Made by a program: the position numbers and the translations under genes
Assembly (NCBI GenBank): GCA_907165275.2
Contig: OU015673.1
Span: forward strand, 4,913,001-4,977,000
Direction: 5' to 3'
From: Zygaena filipendulae
Taxonomy: Eukaryota > Arthropoda > Insecta > Lepidoptera > Zygaenidae
DNA: 64,000 nucleotides
The notes under the pieces: model-generated
Database searches by the model: none
What the model saw: only the letters and a program-made list of their open reading frames with translations
Told to the model about the DNA's origin: nothing
Part shown: positions 1 to 10,151 of the stretch, piece by piece
How positions within the stretch are numbered: position 1 is the stretch's first letter
Layout: each line of letters starts with the position of its first letter

Positions 1-179
1 CACTCGACTGTTCAAGGACTTTCCGTTCCTGTAGTTACATTTACAAAAGGCAAAGAAACATTGATATACCTATTATTATTATTTGTATTATTCGAAAGTA
101 GTCCATCAAATATTTAACGATACCTAAATCATATCCATTAAACAAAATAACAATTCTTTCTTCGTATTAATTTACTCTC
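1..179. other. No recognisable feature
   Basis: AT-rich sequence with no coding frame or repeat that I can identify. Confidence 0.5.
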
Positions 180-194
180 GTATCGAAAGATGGA

Positions 195-340
195 TCTGGA
201 CATGAAAAGCTTAAGGTCGGATCCACAGAACAGAAAATAACTGATAGAAGGGACGTGAAAGTGTCGCCGGGTGATTTTCGCACACATAACTATTAGGTAT
301 AACGTAAATAAATGTATGTACCAAACGTCTTTTGGTTAGG
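195..340 (+). repeat. Unnamed interspersed repeat (family U1), partial
   Basis: The stretch from about 222 (CCACAGAACAGAAAATAAC) through GTGATTTTCGCACACA matches two longer copies in this window, at 38137-38490 (same strand) and 53562-53894 (opposite strand). Only the left third of the unit is present here. No coding sequence is visible. Class unknown; see the longer copies for possible short inverted ends. Confidence 0.6.
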
Positions 341-379
341 TACGTTTTTACTGAGTAGCACCTACTTCCTTGCTACATC

Positions 380-704
380 AATGGGCATGATGACTAAATT
401 TAAATTTTTAGTCCGTCTTGTAGGTTATAAAAAATATTGAACACGTATTTTTCCTTTTTTTAAGTAATCAATAAATAACAGCGATAACTTAATTTGAAAT
501 TCCGTGTGACGTGACATCTAGGTACACTTAATACTTAGTTATGACGTCGCGTCGCGACCTCCCCTTCCACACCATTTTTTTGAATAATTCAAATAAGTAA
601 ACAAAAAAAAGTGTCTATTATTTTATTACTAATAATATCTATAAATAATCTAACTGACGGATTAAATAGAATTTTAATTTTTATAAGTTGTCATCATCCC
701 CATT
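380..704 (+). mobile_element. TGACGTCA-MITE, copy 1 (diverged)
   Basis: A member of a roughly 330-bp family present about twelve times in the window. It starts AATGGGCATG and ends CATCCCCATT, with the subterminal AGTCCGTC and GACGGA boxes inverted relative to each other. Both central TGACGTCA sites are damaged here (GTGACGTGAC and ATGACGTCGC), so this is an older copy. It has no coding capacity. It abuts the mariner relic on its right. Confidence 0.85.
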
Positions 705-1060
705 GCGAGACGCTATCACAGAAAAACGACGATGGAAACTGTCGCGAGTGGTGATGTCGCTTCATGACAACGCGCCGGTTCACACGTCGCGGGTAAAGAT
801 TGTGTTTTCACTGAGCTCGACCATCCACCGTATAGTCCCGATTTGGCCCCAAGATTATCCTCAAAATTTAAATTGGTCTTACTTGAGGAGGTGAAGTCAG
901 CGGTTTTGTTACATTTTGAGGGCGATTTTAGATTATTTTTCCAAGGGTAGAGAAATAAAGCGCTGTTAAATAAATCGAAAAAATTATAAAATTGATTTGA
1001 GATTTGTCCTTCATTTTATAGTTAGTTCAGACCGGAAACTTTTGGACTTAATTACGTACA
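705..1060 (+). pseudogene. Mariner-type transposase remnant
   Basis: Around 763 the translation reads SLHDNAPVHTSRV. The family (Tc1/mariner DDE transposases) has HDNA.pHt around the second catalytic Asp. From 817 a shifted frame reads LDHPPYSPDLAP, the mariner signature just before the third catalytic Asp. That Asp is lost (the next residues are RLSS). Two frames are needed, so the gene is broken. Only the C-terminal third is present, followed by AT-rich sequence with a GGAAACTTTTGGAC segment typical of mariner 3' ends. A TGACGTCA-MITE lies directly upstream. It cannot be active. Confidence 0.85.
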
Positions 1061-1779
1061 TTTTACACTTGAATTACCCTTAGTTATGACCCGTCGGTAC
1101 GTCTGTTTATTGCGCGATTAGTTCTCATGAATATTTATTTTCATTGGTGTATGTTTTCTTAGATATCTGGGATGAGAATCGAATACTGAAAACGCTCCTT
1201 TAATATGTCCTTCGTTTAACCTAATGCAATATGTATCTATAGAATAGTATAGGATAGGCACGATCAGTTTTCTTACCTGCAATGGTAAATTGCTCAAATT
1301 ACAACCCTATTTTCGCTGTGCAAAGCGTTACTGTTACCGTTTTACGGAGATTTTATCGTCGTAATTTGTTGTGATCGTCATCGAATTAGCCTTTACTGCT
1401 CTAGGATAATAGGATAGATACAAACAAGTTTATCGACCATTTTATTGCTTACGACTAGATTCGAATCTGAAACGTGGTTCTATGTATTCATTCCCAATTC
1501 ACTAAATAATACAATTATTGTGTTTATAGGTAGATTTTCTGTTTTTTTATACAGGGCGGGGACGACAATACATAAATGGAAAAACCGTCAAGACTAATAT
1601 CAAATATAATAATATCAATATCAAAATCCCCGACGAAATCGAAATTTCTCCTTTTATAAAAAACTACTACTACTACTACTAAAACTACTTCAGCCTGTAT
1701 TTTTTTCCCTAGGTAGGTAACTAAGTTAGCACGAATAGGTGAACAACCTCCGTAGGTATCGGTACAAATACGCTACGTT
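1061..1779. other. Unassigned AT-rich stretch
   Basis: No coding sequence is seen. It contains a short (CTA)n run near 1665-1690 and several GGTAGG/CCTACC tetramer patches, which are common throughout the window. Confidence 0.5.
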
Positions 1780-1875
1780 GCCAATTCGCAGCGACTTTCA
1801 GCGTGCACGGCGCCAATCGCAATCAGATGAACCCCGCGCGCGCGCTGTTGCCGCTCTTATCACAGGTTAGTGAAC
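1780..1875 (+). promoter_or_regulatory. CpG-rich islet, possible promoter or non-coding first exon
   Basis: A sharp GC- and CpG-rich patch in AT-rich surroundings. It contains a run of alternating CGCG near 1837 and ends TTATCACAG followed by GTTAGT, which fits a 5' splice donor. No known repeat of the window matches it and no long frame runs through it. A decayed GC-rich transposon end is an equal alternative. Confidence 0.2.
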
Positions 1876-2401
1876 TAATAGGAATTAATAAATGGTGTTC
1901 TGTTTTATTTAAATTTTTGTCCTGTTTAGTTTATTCGAAAGATTTCAGTTTTTTTTCTATATTAGGACTTATTTGATAGGTTCATTATTCTCATAAAATT
2001 AGTACTGCCGATGTTTTCATCTATTGTCGTATTGTCGTCCCCTGCAGCCTGTATAAAGTTAGGACACAGCGCCACCTGGTTCCAAACTATGCAGAGCTTG
2101 TACTACGGGTACCAGATAAATGCTATACTTATATACTACTTAATGTTGTTTTGTACATCAAAAAGTAGTATGTAGAGTTTTTTTTTATATACTCACACAC
2201 AAACCACACACTCAGACACAAAAACCCAGTAGGGTTTATTTCGTGTCACATCAGGCATTAAATACAATACATATGTACTTACAAAAAGAAGATTAAATTA
2301 AAGTCGATGCCGCACGATCACAGCAGCCACCCATAGGACCTAACATAACTTAATACCTATATTACAATATGTAAGTTACATCGCGCAAGTGAGAAGAGAC
2401 G
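1876..2401. other. Unassigned stretch
   Basis: No gene is seen. A GCGCCACCTGGTTCC segment near 2070 resembles fragments of short interspersed repeats. A CA-rich patch lies near 2190-2220. Neither can be classified. Confidence 0.4.
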
Positions 2402-2870
2402 GAGATCGATTTTTGAATCGCTTGAATTGCTATTCACACACGGAATCGCAAGATTTGCATGCGAATGCGTGAAATTGTATTTTTGAAATTTCATAGCACG
2501 TGAATTCTGGTAATCACTACGGAATTCTGCAACGAGTGGGTCGGACCACTCTTATTTGAATTCATCGATCGAAAGTTTGACGTTTAGTGGCATAACGTAA
2601 TTTTCATAATTTGACATGATTGATAGTTTAACAACATCAAACACGTTTCGTTTTAAGTCCGATTAAGTACCGTTTTATGATAATCTATGAAAGTTACCTT
2701 CCGGTTTTTAAATATTCTGCGTCAAATGAAACAAATCTAAAGGAGTTTCAGAAAACAGCAACACCGTATTCGAATGATTCAAAAATATGACAAATTGGGA
2801 TTCAGTGAATTGAATTTCACATGTGAATTGGTTTCACTTAAGATATTCGAACGATTCAAAAATCGATCTC
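2402..2870. mobile_element. TIR element of family U2 (MITE-like)
   Basis: The ends form a perfect 19-bp inverted repeat: GAGATCGATTTTTGAATCG at 2402-2420 and its complement at 2852-2870, with weaker pairing inward. Inside the left end, ACGGAATCGCAAG and GCATGCGAATGCG recur in the shorter relative at 28335-28482. There is no coding sequence, so this is a non-autonomous DNA transposon of unknown superfamily. No clear target duplication was found. Confidence 0.7.
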
Positions 2871-3324
2871 TAGATCTGTCGTAGCGAATGCCGCAGGAAT
2901 CCGTGAAATGACGTTTCCTACCTATAATTTTTTTATGATACACACTAAACAGTGTGTCACATGACTATTTAGCACATCTCACGATGATCGGTTATAGGTA
3001 ATGATCGTGAAAATTTACCAAACAAACAAACAAACATGCGCATTTATAATATTATTATCTTCGTTTTAATTTCCTTTAAACTTTCTTTCCGCTTGTAAAC
3101 TTAACAAGATTCAACGGAATCTTTAATTAATTAGATACTAACCTAAGTAATAGATATTGGTCCGTTTTTGGATTTCAATTTATAAGATTCCCTTTGATCT
3201 CGTCCCAATATTATTTCGCCCACCGAACAGTCACACGTCACTGCTAACGACATTTTGATGAAAACATTTTTATCTATCGAAGAATTTTCCTGGAAATAAT
3301 TTTATGTTTACAAAATATCGACAT
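2871..3324. other. Unassigned stretch
   Basis: No gene is seen. An AAAC tetramer run lies at about 3020-3036. Confidence 0.5.
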
Positions 3325-3803
3325 ACTAGCCGTTACCCGCGGTTCCCTGCAGGATTTTTGTGATAAAAGTAGAGATCAAAGCTAAAAAGACGCGCCCCTC
3401 CATCCGGTATACGCACACGCACAACCGTTAAAATATGGATACGACACACATAGGTAAATCTGGTCTGTCTATTCATCACAAGTGCGCAATACTGTCACCG
3501 TACTCACACTATTAAATAGATAATATCTGATACATGATCCCGCACATCTAAAACTGCTATTGAAGTAGTGGGGCGCGTCCTTTTAGTTTAGATAATCTCT
3601 ACCTTATGTCCGATTCTGTAACACTGACAATGTGAATGCAAAGTTTTAGCGGTTGTATCTACCTGCTTCGATTTCGGAGTTCCCGGAGGCATTCCAGGAG
3701 AAAAGTTACCTGTACCCTTCCCCTGACCATCGGTTGAGCAACTAAATTCGTAAAAAAGTGACAGACAGACCGAGTTACTTTAGTATTTATTATATTAGTA
3801 GAT
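3325..3803 (-). mobile_element. Two Helitron-like copies in tandem, first one split by a MITE
   Basis: On the minus strand the 3' end is the complement of ACTAGCCGTTACCCGCGG, that is a GC hairpin followed by CTAG(T). The body continues after the MITE at 3372-3599 with CCTTATGTCC and ACACTGACAATGTG. From about 3657 a second copy begins (CGATTTCGGAGTTCCC) and ends at 3803 with the complement of ACTAATATTATAAAT. Hairpin plus CTAG is the hallmark of non-autonomous Helitron 3' ends. Both copies are diverged. Confidence 0.7.
3372..3599. mobile_element. 228-bp TA-flanked MITE nested in a Helitron
   Basis: The terminal inverted repeats are GAGATCAAAGCTAAAA at the left and the complement of TTTTAGTTTAGATAATCTC at the right, followed inward by matching GACGCGCCCC boxes. 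The dinucleotide TA sits on both sides (3370-3371 and 3600-3601). Removing the element and one TA restores the Helitron consensus AAAAGTACCTTATG. This supports a Tc1/mariner-type TA target. No coding sequence. Confidence 0.75.
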
Positions 3804-4311
3804 ATACGGAATATGATAACTTGTGAAAGTAGGTTCGTACACACTTTAATGGAAATATTAGAATTATTTTATTTATGATTTAAATAAAAGTCAAAGCCAT
3901 TTAATTACTTAAAATAAAATTACTTGTGAAATTCGGCATTTAAAATATTTATGTTTAATTAATTTATATTATAAATCAGAAAATTGTTCAGTTCTAGAGT
4001 GAAAATAATTAATTTTAAAGAAATAGAAGCATCCTTGCGCTACTTTTCCAATAAGTTTCAACAAGCTTCATTTCGGACGTAATAATTGTAAGGTATTATT
4101 TTCAAAGCAGATTTCAGCCGTAAACACATCTATGGACACAATTTTAATAATAGTCATTGCTATCATGCTATATACTGTAACCTTGAAGCTTGGTTTAATA
4201 TAATGTAGGTACTTGTTGCTGTTGTTGTCCTAAATAAACGAAAATAAATAATAAAATAATAATAATAAGGTTCAATAGCAAGTCAGAGTTGATTTCTTCT
4301 TTTAAGAGAAG
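3804..4311. other. Unassigned AT-rich stretch
   Basis: No coding frame or repeat is recognised. The sequence is strongly AT-rich with ATT/AAT runs. Confidence 0.5.
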
Positions 4312-4505
4312 AATCCTTATTACTATTATAAATGCGAGAGTGACATTGTTTATTTGTTTGTTTGTTACGCCATAACGGTTCAACCCATCATCATGAAATG
4401 CACACGCATTGTCAGGGGTACAGAAAAGGACATAGGGCACTTTATTCCGTAATTCCCGCGGGAACGCCGAAATGGACGCGGGTGAAACCGCGGGGAACAG
4501 CTAGT
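4312..4505 (+). mobile_element. Helitron-like element, near-complete short copy
   Basis: Starts ATCCTTATTACTATTATAAA and has the TTTGTTTGTTACG segment, the GTCAGGGGTACAGAAAAGG core, and GGAATTCCCGCGGG-like and GTGAAACCGCGG boxes. It ends with a hairpin then CAGCTAGT. At about 190 bp it is a good reference for the basic unit of the family. Confidence 0.8.
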
Positions 4506-4798
4506 GTAGATAATAAAAAAGAAAACAAAGCCCTCAAAGGTCAGCTGTCTCGTTAGGTTAATATAACAAAGGTACCAGCCGCGTAACTGCCACTCCATTT
4601 TAGGATTACCACGCATGTAAACCTACAGTTATGTCAGATTCCAGGACAAGTTAAGACGTTTTATACAGGATGAAGTTACTCGTATAATGTGCGCAAATGG
4701 CCAAATCCGAAACTACGGCGAATAGCGAAAATGCTCAAGGAGTCTCGGGGCAGATTTTGATAAAAACTAAAACTATACCGTTTTATTTTATAGATTCA

Positions 4799-5119
4799 AA
4801 TTGGCTACTTGATAAAAAAATTTCAGTCCGTCGTCTAGAGTAATAAACAATATTGGACAGATATTTTTTTAAACGTACCTATTCATAAAATAACGGCGAT
4901 GAATTGAGTTCAAATTTCGCGTGACGTCACAACCCGGTGCAGTTTGTACCTAGGGAGCTAATACCGATTAATGACGTCACGAGTCCCCCACCGTAAACTT
5001 TGATGCGCTTTATTTTCTTTAATTTAAAAACCCAAAAATACGTGTCTGTTAATTTTTTTATTTTCTAACTGACGGACTAATTAGAATTTTGATTTTCATA
5101 TCCCGGAAAATACCCAATT
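4799..5119 (+). mobile_element. TGACGTCA-MITE, copy 2
   Basis: Both central sites are present (GCGTGACGTCACAAC and ATGACGTCACGAG). The right half has GACGGACTAATTAGAATTTT. The left tip (AATTGGCTACTTGAT) and right tip (TATCCCGGAAAATACCCAATT) differ from the main form, and copies 6 and 7 share the right-hand variant. This suggests a subfamily. No coding sequence. Confidence 0.8.
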
Positions 5120-5792
5120 AAAAGACTATACCTACCCAGCCGGGAAACGAACTTGTTAGTCGTTAAATGAGAAAAGAGACACCCCGTATTATTGTCGAAT
5201 TTGGCCCCGAGATGCCTTTCAACATTTTTCGCCATTCCTCGTACAACCCTTCTTGAAAAATTCATCCCTGTATGAATGCCTAAATATTTTTATGCTTTTG
5301 TTCTTTTTGACATCCCTTGCGGAGTTTTCGCTGCCTTTCATAATACTACTGTTTGAAGACACTTGGTAAAAAAGTAATTGACAGCTGACAGCGTCGTTGT
5401 TTTTTATGGGTTGTCAAAATAAGTTCCTAATCAATCTGAAAAATTCTCCGTTTATTTTTTTTTGGTCTTCTGTTTGTGCGTAGTTAGTAAAATTCATTTA
5501 TAATATTTGTCTGTGCGATGATGTTAATTTGAAAGAACAAACAGACAGACAAACATAAATTATTGTAGTAGTAGGTACAGGCTTATAGTGGAAAGCCGGT
5601 TTTATGTTTTGTAAAAGCACCTTTAGTTTACACAATACCTGACACTAAATGGAAGTTGTGACAAGTAAAATTATAAATCTAGTTTCATATTTCTATAGGT
5701 GAAATGGAGATTTTGGTTGAATGAGCAGTGTCGTCAGGCGTTTAGGATTTCAATTTTAGATAGATACCTTACCCAAGTTGCAAATAAAGCAA
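5120..5792. other. Unassigned stretch
   Basis: No supported gene or repeat. Short open frames here are not conserved in any family that I recognise. Confidence 0.5.
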
Positions 5793-6172
5793 TCCTTACC
5801 ATTATAAAATGTGAGTTTACTTGATAGTTGGTTTGTTACTTTTTAATGCCATAACTACTCAACCAATCATGATAAAATTTTGCATACATGTTATCTATAG
5901 ACAAGGACATACGGTATCCACTGTTTATCCTGGAATTCCCGCGGGAACTCTGAAATAAACATGGGTGAAACCGCGCGGCAAACAGCTAGTATTATAAATG
6001 CGAATGTGAGTTTGTTTGTTATGCTTTCAAGTTTTAACCACTCAACTAATCAACATGAAATTTTGAACACACGTTGTCAGAGATAAAGAGAAAGACAAAG
6101 GATACTTTTTATCCTGGAACTCTCGGGGGAACTCTGAAATCAACGTGAATGAAACTGCGAGAAACGGCTAGT
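5793..6172 (+). mobile_element. Two Helitron-like copies joined head to tail
   Basis: Copy one (5793-5990) ends AAACAGCTAGT. The next copy begins at once with ATTATAAATGCGAATGTGAG, so the CTAGT tip doubles as the start of the second 5' end. Copy two ends AACGGCTAGT at 6172. Both carry the internal GGAACTCTGAAAT box. The direct abutment with no spacer is what read-through of a rolling-circle terminator would give. Confidence 0.75.
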
Positions 6173-6223
6173 ATCTATACATAACATATTACTACGTTAC
6201 TTATATTCTTATAATCCTGACAT

Positions 6224-6697
6224 ATTATTAAAACAAAGTCCTCCGCCTCTTCTGTCTGTCTGTCTGTCTGTCTTCTGTTCGCGATAAACTCAAAACTACT
6301 GAACGGACTTCCATACGGTTTTCACCAATAGTAGAGATAGAGTGATTAATGACTAAGGTTTACATATATAGTTTATCCTGGAAGTCCCGCGGGAACTCCT
6401 TAACTATCGCGGATGGAACCGTGAGGGACAGCTATCTATCTAATATATATAAATCACGTGTCACGTTGTTTGTCCGCGATGGACTCTGAAACTACTGAAC
6501 GGATTTTGATAAAAATTTGTAACCATTTATAATATGGGCCAACTTAAAAGATAGGATAGTTTTTATCCCGGAATTCCCGCGGGAACTCCGGAATTAATGT
6601 GGGGAACAGCTACTGTCAGGGGTACAAAGAACTTTTTCCCCGCAATTCCCGCGGGAACTCCGAAATTATCGCGGGTGAAACCGCGCGAGACAGCTAG
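6224..6697 (+). mobile_element. Three further Helitron-like pieces in series
   Basis: 6224-6434 starts with AAAACAAAGTCCTCCGC, a (TCTG)n run and CGCGATAAACTCAAA, a 5' half not shared with the previous copies. 6441-6611 starts TAAATCACGTGTCACG, a third kind of 5' half. 6612-6697 is a 3' fragment. All finish in the same hairpin and ACAGCTA tip. Shared 3' end with exchanged 5' halves is typical of Helitrons. Confidence 0.7.
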
Positions 6698-7640
6698 TAG
6701 TTTTATATAACGTTATCAATGTATGTAAGTAAACGTGACTAGATAAACTACACATAAACCGTATTTCTAAACCAAATAACTTAAAAAAAATCAAGAGGGA
6801 ATTCTTTGAAATCTCGTATAAAGAACCAAAAGCAAAAGATTCTGTAATTCATTATATTATTTTCTTTCCATTCTTAAAACTCGGAATTTTTTTTTGCAAT
6901 GTTTTACCTACCTACTTAGGTACTCTAAACGAAAACTTAGCAATTCTCAAAATTCTCTTACAGGTAGCCAGTGGCCAGTACAATAAAAAGAAACATGGAA
7001 TTTGTATTTAGCTAGGTATTTTCGTTTACAGCAAAGTTTCCACGCTCTAATCGTTATCACGCTTTCAAGGAACTTTTCGATACGTTTTGTGACAAAAAGT
7101 TGGCTACCTTATCGTTAATGGAGTGGAATACTCATTTCGCTCGAATTTCAAAGAGTTCGCAAGTCCAGTACCGAGTGTTGGCCCAAGAGGGAAGAATTTA
7201 TAAAAGTGGTACCTATCGCTTGCAGTACCTACTCTTCTACCAGAAAATTCGAAACGCTTTCCAAGCAGTATGTGCAGGAAGCCGTAGCGATATTAACGAT
7301 ATTACGAAAACAAAATAATATTTTAAGCACATTTATTTTCATATCGCGCTGATAATTTTTTTAAAGATCACAAAATGAACTTGAACGAAGTCATGACTAA
7401 AAAAGAAAACTAATAACAAATAAGTATAAGAATTTCTACGGTTTTGTTTGGTAATCTTGGTCTGATTATGGTCTGATTAAATGGAAAAAAGATGTGTATA
7501 AAAAGCTATTCATATCGTCGTAGATTCGTTTTGGAAATATAAAATATGATATTTTCTTATGAGACTCGCCTCAAATATGTATAACTACGTGTACTTATGT
7601 GTTACCTAGAGATACCTATACCTACCGTACTTTATTTATA
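6698..7640. other. Unassigned stretch
   Basis: No recognised gene. A 72-codon frame at 7100-7318 has no family resemblance and no ATG at its first codon, so it is not called. Confidence 0.45.
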
Positions 7641-7660
7641 TTTAAGGACGGAGTACACCA

Positions 7661-8305
7661 GATGCGTGGCGTGACGTGACGCGTGTACGCACCAGACCAG
7701 ATTCGTGACGTGTGCACGCGCGTCACGCGGAGCTGCATCTACTGATAAACCGAGTCCACGCGCGTGTGTAGCGGACTGGCAACGTCGCACACGCGTCTAC
7801 AGTGGCGCTCCCTGTTGGATGCTACACCGGGCACGCGCGCACACGCATCAGTCATTGCTGATTGCTGTACGTGCCGTGCGCACTCACGGCAAGTTGTCTT
7901 TATTTACAAACAGAATACAGTTTACGAGTATTTTCTTTGCAATGGAGACATTTTTAAAGAAAAATCTCTTAGAAATAGTTCGCAAATATGAGTGTCTCTA
8001 CAACACCAAACATAAAGAACAAAAAATTAAAAGTTTTAAATTATTTTTATGGGAGAGAATCGGGACAATGCTGGAAATAGACGGGAAGTTCAAATTATTC
8101 TTTTTTTTAAATTTATTTTTATACAATAATTAGGAAATTTCAATTGTTAAACTGCTGACAAGGTGGCTCGCACGCGCGTGCAGCGGTTACCCGCGTGACG
8201 TGATGCATACGCACGCAACGTGTGCTGCACCGTCTTGGCCGGTGTGACAGTGCTCGCATCGCGCATGCGCACGCCACGTCGCACGTCACGTCACGCCAGG
8301 CATCC
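7661..8305 (+). mobile_element. CpG-rich inverted-repeat element carrying a MADF gene fragment
   Basis: Arms of 21 bp (GATGCGTGGCGTGACGTGACG at 7661-7681 and its near-complement at 8285-8305, one mismatch) bound a segment with unusually GC-rich, CpG-rich flanks of about 200 bp and an AT-rich centre. The centre encodes a truncated MADF protein. MADF/Myb-like second genes are known from PIF/Harbinger DNA transposons, so I infer a deletion derivative of such an element. No transposase and no clear target duplication are visible. The outer borders may lie slightly beyond these arms. Confidence 0.5.
7942..8133 (+). CDS. Truncated MADF-domain protein (63 aa)
   Basis: From the ATG at 7942 the protein begins METFLKKNLLEIVRKYECLY and continues with NTKHKEQKIK and LFLWERIGTML. 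This is the pattern of the N-terminal two thirds of a MADF domain: L..IV..Y..LY...H..Y......LW..I. MADF is a Myb-like DNA-binding fold found in host regulators such as Adf-1 and in PIF/Harbinger second genes. After residue 50 the frame runs into low-complexity F/L/N codons and stops, so the third helix and everything beyond it are missing. The frame is open further upstream, to 7705, but that part is CpG-rich and repeat-like. A short pseudogenised remnant is more likely than a working protein. Confidence 0.55.
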   Translation: METFLKKNLLEIVRKYECLYNTKHKEQKIKSFKLFLWERIGTMLEIDGKFKLFFFLNLFLYNN

Positions 8306-8340
8306 GTCATGCCATGCATGCCAGGCATGTCATTTGTAAT

Positions 8341-8560
8341 TCTTAATTAACAGCTTTTCACTAAATGCATAAATAAATGAAAGTAGGTATACACGGTAGT
8401 TACATAAAAAAATATATTAAAAATTTTCTCTGTCTGTCTGTCTGTCTGTTTGTTCCGACTAATCTCTGAAACGGCTGGACCGATTTTAACGGGACCTTCA
8501 TTGGGAGTTAGCTGCTGTTATAACAGAGGGGCTATTAAGTATGTAACTTTTGTTTCTATC
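8341..8560 (+). mobile_element. Helitron-like 5' part (AACAGCTTTTCACTAAATGC subfamily)
   Basis: The segment from TTAATTAACAGCTTTTCACT through the (TCTG)n run to GAAACGGCTGGACCGATTTT matches, in inverted orientation, the copies at 9731-10064 and 52428-52725. No 3' hairpin/CTAG end follows, so the copy is truncated. Confidence 0.65.
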
Positions 8561-9220
8561 ATTTTTCGGTTGCAATCAAAAACATGCGACTACAATGTCT
8601 ATGTTTTGACACCTACAATATCTATAAACCAAACAAATAAACATATTTCAAAAGTTAAGCCTGTCTAAACATGATTAATTAATCACAAAATCTCTATTTT
8701 TCTGATTGAAACTGAAATATGATAGTAACAAAAGTTGTCACTGAGGGATGCCTACTATGGGTATCGGTTTTTTTGTTTATCTATTATTATTTATAACCAA
8801 ACTAACATACAAAAAATCAGATGTTTTCTCTTTACTCTATATTAGCGAAGATGCTTAGATTAGGCTATTGCTTGTGACACGTTGTGTGAAATATTGCTAT
8901 AATTGAGTCACAGCCCCACAGGACAAACTATAGCTAGGATTGTAACCGCCAATTTGTTAATATTAGAAATAATGCATCAATGTCAGCGATCTCGTGACCG
9001 GGGAAGGATTCGGGGGACGTCCGAGACGTGATACGACTTATCAACGCTGCACAGCGATGAACAGAGATGAAATACCCAAAAAATAAATTGCCTTGTCTCT
9101 ATACTTACACTCAAGATAATATTAGACTTTTTAAAATATATGATGCTAAATAATTTACCACTTTACAGCGACAGACGAAAAGGAATTAACAACAAATGTG
9201 TGTAAAAGGTATATAAAGGT
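8561..9220. other. Unassigned stretch
   Basis: No gene is recognised. A short GC-richer patch lies at 8990-9060 with no clear coding character. Confidence 0.45.
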
Positions 9221-9381
9221 ATTGAAATTTACTATGGCCGCATTTTATAACCCGTCTTTACTAACACTACGAATATTGACAATTTTGATATGCCTGTCAT
9301 TTCCATAGTAAAATTCTCAATAGTGCATTAAAGACGCAATAATAAATAGTGCATTAAAATGCTTCCATAGTAAATTTCAAT
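9221..9381. mobile_element. Small TIR element (MITE), about 160 bp
   Basis: ATTGAAATTTACTATGG at 9221 is repeated inverted as CCATAGTAAATTTCAAT ending at 9381, and the pairing continues inward (GCATTTTA boxes). No coding sequence. A second MITE has inserted in its last bases. Confidence 0.65.
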
Positions 9382-9707
9382 CATCGATCTCATATAAAAA
9401 TTAGATACACAGTCCCATACAAAACTTCACTTAAAAACTGTCCACAGTCGTGTTTACGTAGTTATAGCTGTGGTTAAATTGACTTGTAATATGTAACTAA
9501 ATTTTTGTTAAATGTATATGTATATGTAATCTATTTATGCTATTTTTTTACTACAATTGTACCTAAAGCATTAGGTAAAACGTAATAAATACTATACGGT
9601 CTCATGACCTGATTTAAAAGCGCACACAAATATTCAAGTGGGCGCTCATTTCATGAGGGCATTTTTTGACGCTGATTGTGTATCTACTTTTTATATGAGA
9701 TCGATGA
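9381..9707. mobile_element. 327-bp MITE with TTTCAA target duplication
   Basis: The left end TCATCGATCTCATATAAAAA is matched inverted at the right end (TTTTTATATGAGATCGATGA, finishing 9707), and the next bases also pair (TAGATACACA). The hexamer TTTCAA occurs directly on both sides (9375-9380, 9708-9713) and is the likely target duplication. Superfamily is not evident. Confidence 0.7.
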
Positions 9708-9730
9708 TTTCAATACGAAAATTTCAACGT

Positions 9731-10064
9731 GTAGCTGTGCCCCGCGGTTTCACTCGCGTGAGTTTCGGAATTCCGGCAGAAACTATGTTTGTCTAAAATG
9801 AAAGAAGCCTATGTAACATAACATAACATCAGCTATCTGCCAGTGAAAGTCCCGTTAAAATCGGCCCAGCCGTTATATAGATTAGCCGGAACAAACAGAC
9901 AGATAGACAGAGAACATTTCAAATAGGTAGGTAATTGTTTTTTTTGTATGTAAATACTTACCGTGTAGGTATATACTTTCATAATTATGCATTTAGTAAA
10001 AAGCTGTTAATTTGGAAGTTCAAACAGACACTTCAATTTTATTTGGGTATATATATAGATATGA
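9731..10064 (-). mobile_element. Helitron-like element
   Basis: On the minus strand it ends with the complement of GTAGCTGTGCCCCGCGGTTT (hairpin then CTAC instead of CTAG). Its 5' half carries the complement of AAAAGCTGTTAATT and CAAACAGACACTTCAATTTT. It is the fullest copy of this subfamily and contains the CAGA-type tetramer run. Confidence 0.7.
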
Positions 10065-10151
10065 AATCGATTTTACTTTTCTCGGAAAGTAATTATACTG
10101 AATTGTAATTAATGGTCACGACGATTCTGGCACTAATTTGCTATATCACTA

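Noticed and set aside
4195..4616. Several 60-80-codon frames around the first short Helitron
   Set aside because: All are translations of repeat DNA in different frames. The same peptides recur at other Helitron copies.
7705..7941. Upstream extension of the MADF frame
   Set aside because: The translation is Ala/Arg/Thr-rich from CpG-rich inverted-repeat DNA. The ATG at 7942 fits the start of the MADF domain.
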